From Sphingobacterium hungaricum (GTDB taxonomy: Bacteria; Bacteroidota; Bacteroidia; Sphingobacteriales; Sphingobacteriaceae): a stretch of DNA of 64,000 bases. The notes below the pieces were generated by a model. That model was not told where the DNA came from, made no database searches, and saw nothing but the letters and a program-made list of their open reading frames with translations. This document shows, in pieces, positions 37,313-44,562 of the stretch (positions within the stretch are counted from its first letter, which is position 1; each line of letters starts with the position of its first letter). The DNA lies in the NCBI RefSeq assembly GCF_015210005.1, contig NZ_MU158697.1, forward strand, positions 372,001 through 436,000, given 5' to 3'. The translations under genes were made by a program, and so were the position numbers.

Positions 37313-38329
37313 TTAAAAATATCGTGGATTATAATAGGCTGTTCGAGGCCTTGCGTATGCACCAAACGACAATCCCAACGTAACTTCATGCGTTCCGTTA
37401 GACAATCCGCTCATTTTGCTCAGCATCGCATCATAGGAATAACCGATGCTTAATTTTTGCGAAACATGAAACTGAGCGATTCCCTGAAACGAATTTACTG
37501 CACTTAATTTACTAGCGGAATAATCGGAATACTCTCTGTTAAAAATACGGCTACGAGTTCGATAACCTGCACCTACCCAAAATTTGCCATCAAAAATAAA
37601 CATTGCATTGAAATCAATAGTTGTTGGCCCTTCAAAATCATCTTTCACCAAAAGGCTCGGGCGCAAATGTAAACCCTGCTGTAGTTCGAATAAGCCTCCA
37701 CCCATTACATATAGGCTAACATTGCGATACAAACTCTCTAAGCTATTTTCATTAAACCGATAATCGCTATTGCTATCGCTATTTGCGAATAAATCCTGAA
37801 TAGATGCCCCAGCATACCATTTTGGCGTATAGTAATAAATTCCCAATCGAATATCCGGATTCCAAGTTGAGATCTTTCCATTCGGAAGAACTTGATCCCC
37901 AAAATCAACCGGATTTAATTTATTACCATCTAAACTATATTGTGTCACACCAGCAGCAATCCCCAAACTTAATCGCTGTGTGTCTTCATTATCAATTTGT
38001 AAGCGAAGTGCATAATTCGCATAAGCGGATGTAGCAGATTGCGCCCCCAATTGATCCGCCGTCACTTGAAAGCCGACAGCATGGCGTTTATCGACTTGAT
38101 CCAAGACACCGTCTATGGATACGGAACCTGTTTTCGGAGCACCAGCCCATCCCGCCCATTGGCTGCGCAATCCCATTTGAGCAAACCATTGTTCCTTGTA
38201 CCCGGTATAAGCCGGATTCACACTCATGGAGTTAAAAATGTATTGTGTAAACTGAATGCTCTGCTGTGCTTGTGTTCCTAAAGCCACAAACCCTAGCACA
38301 ACTAATAAAGCATATTTTGTATATTTCAT
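37313..38329 (-). CDS. PorP/SprF family outer-membrane protein
   Basis: 338 residues from ATG 38329 (MKYTKYALLVVLGFVALGTQAQ, signal peptide); an upstream Met at 38419 would put 30 residues before the signal and is rejected. The opening QQSIQFTQYIFNSMSVNPAYTGY is the family signature, and the rest is a small barrel with alternating strands and a C-terminal strand. PorP/SprF proteins are linked to type IX secretion and gliding in other Bacteroidota, often paired with large repeat adhesins. No T9SS core gene or adhesin lies next to this one, so its partner is unknown. Confidence 0.88.
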   Translation of the reverse strand: MKYTKYALLVVLGFVALGTQAQQSIQFTQYIFNSMSVNPAYTGYKEQWFAQMGLRSQWAGWAGAPKTGSVSIDGVLDQVDKRHAVGFQVTADQLGAQSATSAYANYALRLQIDNEDTQRLSLGIAAGVTQYSLDGNKLNPVDFGDQVLPNGKISTWNPDIRLGIYYYTPKWYAGASIQDLFANSDSNSDYRFNENSLESLYRNVSLYVMGGGLFELQQGLHLRPSLLVKDDFEGPTTIDFNAMFIFDGKFWVGAGYRTRSRIFNREYSDYSASKLSAVNSFQGIAQFHVSQKLSIGYSYDAMLSKMSGLSNGTHEVTLGLSFGAYARPRTAYYNPRYF

Positions 38330-38487
38330 AAATATCATTTTGTTTCGCAACAATTGGGATTGTAATTTGCTGCAAAATACTAAAAAGGTTTTATCATTAC
38401 TTAAAATTTGAACCGACAAAATAGAATTGCGTTTAAAAAGTTTTTTATGGTGTAATGAATCAAATTAAAATTCAGAATTTATATTTC

Positions 38488-38495
38488 TATTTTTG
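38488..38495 (+). promoter_or_regulatory. -7 box 6 bases before the recG ATG
   Basis: TATTTTTG, then TCTTGC, then ATG at 38502. Same box and same distance as at rlmD. No TTG at the -33 position. Confidence 0.42.
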
Positions 38496-38501
38496 TCTTG
38501 C

Positions 38502-40610
38502 ATGATGCCACAAATAAATCTAAAAAGTCCCATAACTTATCTGAAAGGCGTTGGTCCTATCAAAGCAGAAGTGCTTCAAAAGGAATTAGGACTTTTTACC
38601 ATAGAAGATTTGATGGGTCATTATCCTTTTCGGTATATTGATAGGACGAAATTTCACAAAATCAATCAATTAAATCCAAATGACCTCGCGTTTTCGCAGG
38701 TTTTAGGACGTTTGATTTCTCTGCAGGAAGTCGGAGAAAAAAAAGCAAAGCGATTGGTCGCGGAATTTAGGGACGATACAGGTTCGATTGAATTGGTTTG
38801 GTTCCAGAGTTTGGCTTGGATTAAAAAGTCCTTGCAAATTGGTTCGGCTTACATCATTTTCGGTAAAGTTTCTGAATTTAACGGAAAACTTTCCATCACT
38901 CATCCGGAAATGGAATTGTTTCAAAAGAACAGCAAAACTACTGGGAATCTTTCCATGCAACCTGTTTATTCGTCCACAGAAAAGTTGAAGAAATTTAATT
39001 TGGATAGTAAGGGCATTATGCAATTGCAACTCAATGCACTGGAATTATTTGGGAAAAACCTTCAAGAAACCCTGCCGAAATACATTGTCCAAGAACACAA
39101 ATTAATTTCGTATGCGGACGCATTATTGTCTATACATTTCCCAGAAAATCAGCTTGATTTAAATCAAGCCATTAAACGTTTGAAATTTGAAGAGCTTTTT
39201 TGGATTCAGTTGCGTATTTTAAACAACAAGCAGTTGAATACCCAAAAATATAAAGGACATCTATTCACGCAAGTGGGTGAAAAGTTCAATCATTTCTATT
39301 CAAATTTATTGCCATTTCCACTGACGAATGCTCAAAAAAGAGTGGTTAAAGAAGTACGGATGGACACAAATACGGGCGCACAGATGAATCGGTTGATTCA
39401 AGGTGATGTAGGCTCCGGCAAAACAGTAGTTGCTCTGATGAGCATGCTATTGGCTGTAGACAATGGCTTCCAAGCCTGTATGATGGCACCTACAGAAATC
39501 CTTGCGCAGCAACATTACGCCTCTATTCAGCATCTTATACCTGAAGATTTCTGTACCGTAAAACTACTAACGGGTTCGTCGACAACCAAGCAGCGCCGAG
39601 TGATTCATGAAGAGCTTGAAAATGGAAAACTTTCGATTTTAATCGGAACGCACGCCTTAATTGAAGATAAAGTAAAGTTCAAAAATATTGGTTTGGTGGT
39701 GATTGATGAACAACATCGCTTTGGTGTGGAGCAACGCTCCAAATTATGGCGAAAAAACGTTATTCCTCCCCACATGCTGGTGATGACGGCCACACCAATT
39801 CCAAGAACATTGGCTATGACGCTATATGGAGATTTGGATATTTCGATTATTGACGAAATGCCTGCCGGAAGAAAACCAATCAAAACGGTTCATTTTTTTG
39901 AAAGTTCGCGTTTGCGCATGTTCGGTTTTATGCGTGAGGAAATTGCCAAAGGCAGACAAGTTTATGTCGTTTATCCGTTGATTAAAGAAAGTGAAAAATT
40001 AGATTTATTGTATCTGGAAGCCGGCTTAGAATTTCTACAGCGCGAGTTTCCGTTGCCCGATTATTTCATAAGCATTGTTCATGGAAAAATGCCTGCCAAA
40101 GATAAAGATTTTGAGATGCAGCGTTTTATTAAAGGGCAGACTCAAATTATGGTCGCGACGACGGTTATTGAAGTTGGGGTGAATGTTCCAAATGCTTCTG
40201 TGATGATTATTGAGAATGCGGAACGATTTGGGCTTTCGCAATTGCATCAGTTGCGTGGACGTGTAGGTCGAGGTGCTGAGCAATCGTATTGCATATTGAT
40301 GTCAGGCAATAAGCTGAGCAAAGAAGGCAAGAAACGTCTAAAAACAATGGTCGACACCAATGACGGCTTTGAAATTGCCGAGGTAGATTTGCAATTGCGC
40401 GGACCGGGAGACCTTTCGGGCACACAGCAGTCAGGCGTTCTGGAAATGAAAATCGCTAATTTAGCTTCCGACCAAGCCCTGCTTTCAGAAGCGAGACAAG
40501 CTGTTATTCATTTATTTGAAGTCGACCCAAACCTTTTGGCAACAAAAAATGTTCTATTAAAAGAATTTTTGAGCCAGCGCTCAGCAATTTCTTGGGATAA
40601 GATTTCTTAA
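38502..40610 (+). CDS. recG: ATP-dependent DNA helicase RecG
   Basis: Fork-reversal and branch-migration helicase, 702 residues from ATG 38502 (MMPQINLKSPITYLKGVGP). N-terminal wedge/OB domain (SPITYLKGVGPIKAEVLQKELG, YPFRYIDRTKF); Walker A GDVGSGKTVVALMSM; DEQH box VVIDEQHRFGVEQRSKL; motif III MTATPIPRTLAMTLYGD; motif VI QLHQLRGRVGRGAEQSYC. Complete and of usual length. The TTG at 38493 overlaps the promoter box and is rejected as start. Confidence 0.96.
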   Translation: MMPQINLKSPITYLKGVGPIKAEVLQKELGLFTIEDLMGHYPFRYIDRTKFHKINQLNPNDLAFSQVLGRLISLQEVGEKKAKRLVAEFRDDTGSIELVWFQSLAWIKKSLQIGSAYIIFGKVSEFNGKLSITHPEMELFQKNSKTTGNLSMQPVYSSTEKLKKFNLDSKGIMQLQLNALELFGKNLQETLPKYIVQEHKLISYADALLSIHFPENQLDLNQAIKRLKFEELFWIQLRILNNKQLNTQKYKGHLFTQVGEKFNHFYSNLLPFPLTNAQKRVVKEVRMDTNTGAQMNRLIQGDVGSGKTVVALMSMLLAVDNGFQACMMAPTEILAQQHYASIQHLIPEDFCTVKLLTGSSTTKQRRVIHEELENGKLSILIGTHALIEDKVKFKNIGLVVIDEQHRFGVEQRSKLWRKNVIPPHMLVMTATPIPRTLAMTLYGDLDISIIDEMPAGRKPIKTVHFFESSRLRMFGFMREEIAKGRQVYVVYPLIKESEKLDLLYLEAGLEFLQREFPLPDYFISIVHGKMPAKDKDFEMQRFIKGQTQIMVATTVIEVGVNVPNASVMIIENAERFGLSQLHQLRGRVGRGAEQSYCILMSGNKLSKEGKKRLKTMVDTNDGFEIAEVDLQLRGPGDLSGTQQSGVLEMKIANLASDQALLSEARQAVIHLFEVDPNLLATKNVLLKEFLSQRSAISWDKIS

Positions 40611-40657
40611 GAAGTCTAATTTGCACGTAAACTTAAGCTTTTTCGTTTTTTAAAACC

Positions 40658-40688
40658 TTGCGAATTGTTGCCTAAACAGTTAACTTTG
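40658..40688 (+). promoter_or_regulatory. Promoter of the higBA-like pair (TTG-N20-TAACTTTG)
   Basis: TTG (40658-40660), 20 bases, TAACTTTG (40681-40688), then CAAA and the GTG start at 40693. Near-consensus promoter whose -7 box ends 4 bases before the start codon; it supports GTG as the real start and predicts a leaderless message. Confidence 0.62.
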
Positions 40689-40692
40689 CAAA

Positions 40693-41037
40693 GTGAAATC
40701 CGTTAGACAAGTAATTGCTTATAAAAGATATTTCTTGGACTTCTACGAACAACAGACTGAAGCGGTTCAACGAAAAATCGAATGGACATTAATGCTTTTG
40801 CAAACTCTAGATCGAGTGCCATCTAAGTATTTTGAACATATTACTGGAACTCAAGGTCTTTACGAAATACGTGTTGAAGTTGGCGGAAATATTTTTAGAA
40901 TTTTTGCTTTTTTCGACAAAAAACATTTGGTGATTTTGGGAAACGGTTTTCAAAAGAAAACTCAAAAAACGCCTAAACAAGAAATTGAACGGGCACTAAA
41001 AATAAAAGAGGAATATGAAAAATGTGAAAGAAAATAA
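40693..41037 (+). CDS. higB: HigB/RelE-type toxin (phage-derived Gp49-like)
   Basis: 114 residues, RelE-fold mRNA interferase-like. Start is GTG (no ATG precedes the fold). Family features: VIAYKRYFLDFYEQQTEAVQRKIEWTL helix, then YFEHITGTQGLYEIRVEVGGNIFRIFAFFDKKHLVILGNGFQKKTQKTP, where basic residues near GFQKKTQKTP are the usual RNA-contact/catalytic area. Toxin comes first and overlaps the antitoxin by 23 bases, the HigBA layout. Inserted between recG and hflX with its own promoter. Confidence 0.9.
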   Translation: MKSVRQVIAYKRYFLDFYEQQTEAVQRKIEWTLMLLQTLDRVPSKYFEHITGTQGLYEIRVEVGGNIFRIFAFFDKKHLVILGNGFQKKTQKTPKQEIERALKIKEEYEKCERK

Positions 41038-41323
41038 CATAACATCTCTTGACGAACTTATTGATAAAAAATACGGAAAAATAGGAGAACCCGAAAGAGA
41101 AACTTGGGAACATCAATTTGAAGCATTTCAATTAGGAGTTTTGCTCGAAGAAGCAAGATTAAAACTCGGACTCACACAAGAACAGCTTGCGGAAAAGTGT
41201 GGCACAAATAAATCCTATATCTCGAGAATAGAAAATAACGCAAGCGATATTAGGCTTTCTACCTTAATGAAAATAATTCAGACAGGTTTAGGAGGTAAAT
41301 TAAAATTAACCTTAGAGATTTAA
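41015..41323 (+). CDS. higA: HigA-type antitoxin with XRE HTH
   Basis: 102 residues. The C-terminal half is a Cro/C1 helix-turn-helix (RLKLGLTQEQLAEKCGTNKSYISRIENNASDIRLSTLMKII); the N-terminal half (EPERETWEHQFEAFQLGVLLEEA) would contact the toxin. Expected to neutralise the upstream RelE-type toxin and repress the shared promoter. Translation overlaps the toxin by 23 bases. The stop is 22 bases before the hflX ATG, so read-through into hflX is likely. Confidence 0.92.
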   Translation: MKNVKENNITSLDELIDKKYGKIGEPERETWEHQFEAFQLGVLLEEARLKLGLTQEQLAEKCGTNKSYISRIENNASDIRLSTLMKIIQTGLGGKLKLTLEI

Positions 41324-41345
41324 GGTTACAGCAAAGAAAAATTAC

Positions 41346-42536
41346 ATGGCAAAAGAAAAATCATATGATACGGCTATTAAGCCGGAAACTGCTGTTTTGG
41401 TTTCAGTCATTCCACAAGGTGTGTCGGAAATTAAAGCGCAGGAATATTTAGAAGAGTTACAATTTTTAGTTGAAACCGCTGGTGGCGTAACGAAAGGGAT
41501 TTTCACACAAAAATTAACAAATCCGGATCGTGCAACTTTCGTGGGAACAGGAAAGCTGGAAGAAATCAAAGGCTTTATCGATGCCGAAGAAATTGATATG
41601 GTTGTTTTTGATGATGAACTGTCTCCTTCTCAGCTTCGGAATATCGAAAAGTTCTTTCAAGTAAAAGTCTTGGATCGTTCGAATTTGATTTTAGATATTT
41701 TTGCGAAGCATGCAAAAACAGCACAAGCAAAGACACAGGTTGAATTAGCACAATTGCAATACATGTTGCCCAGATTGACACGCTTGTGGACTCACTTAGA
41801 ACGTCAACGAGGTGGTATAGGAATGCGCGGTCCAGGTGAGTCACAAATTGAATCAGACAGACGAATTATTTTGAATAAGATTACATTATTCAAAGAACGT
41901 TTGGATTTAATAGACAAACAAAATGAGACACAACGGAAAAATCGTGGAGAAATGATTCGAGTGGCTTTAGTTGGGTATACTAACGTTGGAAAATCGACGA
42001 TTATGAATTTGATTTCTAAATCGGATGTATTGATTGAAAATAAATTATTCGCGACCTTAGACACTACTGTGCGTAAGGTAGTGATTGACAACTTGCCTTT
42101 CTTGCTCTCGGATACCGTCGGATTTATTCGAAAATTACCGCATCATTTAGTGGAGTGTTTTAAATCAACTTTGGACGAAGTCCGCGAAGCAGATGTATTG
42201 ATTCATGTCGTTGATATATCGCATCCAAATTTTGAAGACCATATTCAGGCAGTAAATGAAACATTAAAAGATTTAGATGCGTTAGACAAACCGATAATTA
42301 CAGTATTCAATAAAATCGATGCCTACAAAGCACCGATTGAAGAAACAGAAGATGGTGAAGAAATTAAAGTTACGTTGGAAGATTTTAAAAATTCTTGGAT
42401 GGCAAAAAACTCTGATCCTGCTATTTTTATTTCTGCAACTGACAAAGTGAATGTTGAAGAATTTAAACAAAAATTGTATGATACGGTAGTAGAATTGCAT
42501 AATGAGCGGTTTTCGTATTTGGGCTATAAGCTGTAA
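41346..42536 (+). CDS. hflX: GTPase HflX
   Basis: Ribosome-binding GTPase that splits stalled or stressed 70S ribosomes. 396 residues: N-terminal domain (TFVGTGKLEEIKGFIDAEEID, VVFDDELSPSQLRNIEK), glycine-rich linker (ERQRGGIGMRGPGESQIESDRR), G domain with G1 GYTNVGKST, G3 DTVGFIRKLPHHLVECFKSTL, G4 FNKID. The last codons (Gly-Tyr-Lys-Leu-stop) lie inside the AAGCT-rich repeat that begins the cassette at 42523, so the C-terminal end may have been remodelled by it. Confidence 0.95.
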   Translation: MAKEKSYDTAIKPETAVLVSVIPQGVSEIKAQEYLEELQFLVETAGGVTKGIFTQKLTNPDRATFVGTGKLEEIKGFIDAEEIDMVVFDDELSPSQLRNIEKFFQVKVLDRSNLILDIFAKHAKTAQAKTQVELAQLQYMLPRLTRLWTHLERQRGGIGMRGPGESQIESDRRIILNKITLFKERLDLIDKQNETQRKNRGEMIRVALVGYTNVGKSTIMNLISKSDVLIENKLFATLDTTVRKVVIDNLPFLLSDTVGFIRKLPHHLVECFKSTLDEVREADVLIHVVDISHPNFEDHIQAVNETLKDLDALDKPIITVFNKIDAYKAPIEETEDGEEIKVTLEDFKNSWMAKNSDPAIFISATDKVNVEEFKQKLYDTVVELHNERFSYLGYKL

Positions 42537-42564
42537 GCTTTAGGTCTATGTAAATAGCCTACAG
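42523..42564. repeat. Left flanking repeat of the four-helix-bundle cassette
   Basis: AAGCT/TAGC-rich stretch starting within the last hflX codons (GCTATAAGCTGTAAGC) and ending with ATAGCCTACAG at 42554-42564. The same 11-mer recurs at 42997-43007 on the other side of the next gene. Confidence 0.55.
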
Positions 42565-42588
42565 ATTAGAACATTAAAAATTTCGATT

Positions 42589-42942
42589 ATGAGAGATTTT
42601 AAAAAATATGATATTTGGAATAACGCTCATCTTCTAACAATTAATGTTTATGAAATAACAAAAAAATTTCCGTCAACAGAAAAATACAGCCTAATATCTC
42701 AAATGCAAAAGGCTTCATATTCAATTCCAAGCAATTTTGCGGAAGGATGTGGAAGAGATTCGGATAAGGATTTTAATAGATTTATTCAGATGAGTTTGGG
42801 ATCTGCACATGAATTAGAATATTTCTCAATTTTATCACAAGATTTAGGATTTATTTCATCTGAAGAAGCAACAAGTCTTTTATTACAAATAAATATCATA
42901 AAAAAACAGTTATTCAATCTAAGTAAAAAATTAAAGGAATAA
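42589..42942 (+). CDS. Four-helix-bundle protein (23S rRNA intervening-sequence / S23 family)
   Basis: 117 residues. Opening RDFKKYDIWNNAHLLTINVYEITKKFP and the core LISQMQKASYSIPSNFAEGCGR, FIQMSLGSAHELEYFSILSQDLGF are diagnostic of the family, named for proteins encoded inside 23S rRNA intervening sequences but widespread as free genes in Bacteroidota. Function unknown; related Avd proteins bind nucleic acid in diversity-generating retroelements, but no reverse transcriptase or repeats of that type are here. It sits between hflX and lipB, flanked by short shared repeats. Confidence 0.93.
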   Translation: MRDFKKYDIWNNAHLLTINVYEITKKFPSTEKYSLISQMQKASYSIPSNFAEGCGRDSDKDFNRFIQMSLGSAHELEYFSILSQDLGFISSEEATSLLLQINIIKKQLFNLSKKLKE

Positions 42943-42969
42943 TAACTAAAAGCTCAATGTTTATATACT

Positions 42970-43007
42970 TAAGCCACAGCTTAAAGCATATAGCCTATAG
43001 CCTACAG
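42970..43007. repeat. Right flanking repeat of the four-helix-bundle cassette
   Basis: Contains an AAGC-rich stretch (TAAGCCACAGCTTAAAGC) and a tandem ATAGCCT ATAGCCTACAG at 42990-43007. The 11-mer ATAGCCTACAG is a direct repeat of 42554-42564; the AAGC part is loosely inverted relative to the left side. Ends 3 bases before the lipB ATG. Confidence 0.55.
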
Positions 43008-43010
43008 CAT

Positions 43011-43712
43011 ATGAATAAAAAAGTAACATACATCGACTGGGGACTAGTTGACTATCAAGAAGCTTGGGATAGACAAGAAGAGATTTTTCAATCTATTTTA
43101 GCAATAAAACAAGAGAATCGAAGTAAGGATTTAGGTGAGGTAACACCAAATTATTTGGTGTTTACTGAGCATCCACACGTTTACACTTTAGGTAAATCGG
43201 GCAAACCAGAAAATTTATTGTTGGATGAGGATGGATTGAAAGAAAAGCAAGCGACCTATTATAAAATAAATCGTGGCGGTGACATTACTTATCACGGTCC
43301 TGGACAGATTGTAGGGTATCCAATACTAGATATGGATAATTTCTTCACCGACATACATCTTTATTTACGAACCTTGGAAGAAGCAGTAATTTTGACACTA
43401 AAAGATTATGGTATTGAAGCTGGACGATATGAGGGTTACACGGGTGTTTGGTTAGATGCAGACAATGAAAATGCTAGAAAAATTTGTGCTTTGGGCGTAC
43501 GCGCTTCACGCTGGGTGACAATGCATGGATTTGCATTCAATGTCAATACGGATTTAAGTTATTTTGGAAATATTGTTCCTTGTGGAATAGATGATAAAGA
43601 TGTGACTTCCATGGAAAGAGAATTAGGGAAAAAATTAGATATAGAAGAAGTGAAACTTAAATTAAGAAATCACATTTCTCAATTGTTCAAGATGGAATTG
43701 AAGGAAGCTTAA
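43011..43712 (+). CDS. lipB: Octanoyl-ACP:protein N-octanoyltransferase LipB
   Basis: Transfers octanoyl groups to lipoyl domains, first step of lipoic acid synthesis. 233 residues from ATG 43011 (MNKKVTYIDWGLVDYQEAW); an upstream ATG at 42957 reads through repeat sequence and is rejected. Motifs: HPHVYTLGKSG, RGGDITYHGPGQIVGYP, catalytic Lys in ARKICALGVRAS and catalytic Cys in NIVPCGIDDKDVTSM. Its stop shares TTAA with the stop of the convergent MBL gene. Confidence 0.95.
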   Translation: MNKKVTYIDWGLVDYQEAWDRQEEIFQSILAIKQENRSKDLGEVTPNYLVFTEHPHVYTLGKSGKPENLLLDEDGLKEKQATYYKINRGGDITYHGPGQIVGYPILDMDNFFTDIHLYLRTLEEAVILTLKDYGIEAGRYEGYTGVWLDADNENARKICALGVRASRWVTMHGFAFNVNTDLSYFGNIVPCGIDDKDVTSMERELGKKLDIEEVKLKLRNHISQLFKMELKEA

Positions 43713-44491
43713 ACAACTTGTTTGAGTACTAATTCATTGATGTCAAATAATTCTGTTTCTTCTGTTCGAGTAGCAATTGAAAACCGAATATCTTGACAGA
43801 AAGGGGCAAAAGTCCGTTCAACAATTTCAATCGTATTGTTTTGTCCAGATAAATGAGATAGTATTAAATGTTTCAATCGATTAGTCCTACATTCCTGAAA
43901 AACTTCAACCGATATTCGGTTTGAAATATGTCCCCAACCACTTCTAATTCTGTTTTTTAAATAGTAGGAATACCTACCGTTTGCTAACATTTCTTCATCA
44001 AAATTCGATTCTAATACTAACACATCAGAATGTTGAATCACATGTTTTACATTTTCGCAAATACGGCCAATATCTGTAAGAATGGAAATATTAGATTTTC
44101 CATCTGAAATCACAAAGCTACATGGTTCTTTGGCATCGTGAAATTTTGGAATACCGAAAATTGTTAATTCACCTAATTTTATTGTTGCATTTGGTTTTAT
44201 AATATTAACTAAATGTTCTGGCAGCCTTAGTTTTGTTCCTGAATAAGTACCTTCAGTTAGGTAAACTGGAATTTGATATTTTTTGCAGAACACTGACAAT
44301 CCACGAATATGGTCTGTATGTTCGTGCGTAATAAAAATCGCTTGAATCTTACTTGGAATAATTCCCAAATTCCACATGCGTAATTCAAGGTGTTTCGTAT
44401 TAATCCCAACATCTATCAAGATAGCTTGTTGGCCTTTTGCTACATAATAACAATTTCCATTTGAACCTGATGCTATAGAACAATATTTCAT
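43709..44491 (-). CDS. MBL-fold metallohydrolase (YycJ/WalJ-like)
   Basis: 260 residues. Metallo-beta-lactamase fold: MKYCSIASGSNGNCYYV opening (typical of YycJ/WalJ), zinc motif THEHTDHIRGL, then FHDAKEPCSF, LTDIG, LESNFDEEML and HLILSHLSGQNN. In Firmicutes this family is linked to WalKR and DNA damage repair, with 5' exonuclease activity in some members; no such context here. Convergent with lipB, sharing the stop region. Its -7 box TACCTTTG ends 4 bases before the ATG. Confidence 0.9.
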   Translation of the reverse strand: MKYCSIASGSNGNCYYVAKGQQAILIDVGINTKHLELRMWNLGIIPSKIQAIFITHEHTDHIRGLSVFCKKYQIPVYLTEGTYSGTKLRLPEHLVNIIKPNATIKLGELTIFGIPKFHDAKEPCSFVISDGKSNISILTDIGRICENVKHVIQHSDVLVLESNFDEEMLANGRYSYYLKNRIRSGWGHISNRISVEVFQECRTNRLKHLILSHLSGQNNTIEIVERTFAPFCQDIRFSIATRTEETELFDINELVLKQVV

Positions 44492-44495
44492 GAAG

Positions 44496-44503
44496 CAAAG
44501 GTA
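44496..44503 (-). promoter_or_regulatory. -7 box 4 bases before the MBL-fold gene ATG
   Basis: TACCTTTG on the minus strand, then CTTC, then ATG. It directly abuts the T-run of the terminator at 44505-44538, so the terminator hairpin of the upstream operon occupies this promoter's spacer and -33 region. Confidence 0.45.
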
Positions 44504-44504
44504 T

Positions 44505-44538
44505 AAAAAAGCCTCTTAGAAAAATAAATCTAAGAGGC
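44505..44538 (-). terminator. Terminator of the SusCD-type operon
   Basis: On the minus strand GCCTCTTAGA (44538-44529), an 8-base loop, TCTAAGAGGC (44520-44511), then T6. It lies 25 bases past the stop of the PKD-like gene. Confidence 0.9.
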
Positions 44539-44562
44539 AAACATTCAACCAAAACGTTTTTT

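Noticed and set aside
42589..42942. Diversity-generating retroelement accessory (Avd) locus
   Set aside because: The four-helix-bundle family is related to Avd, but there is no reverse transcriptase, template/variable repeat pair or target gene nearby.
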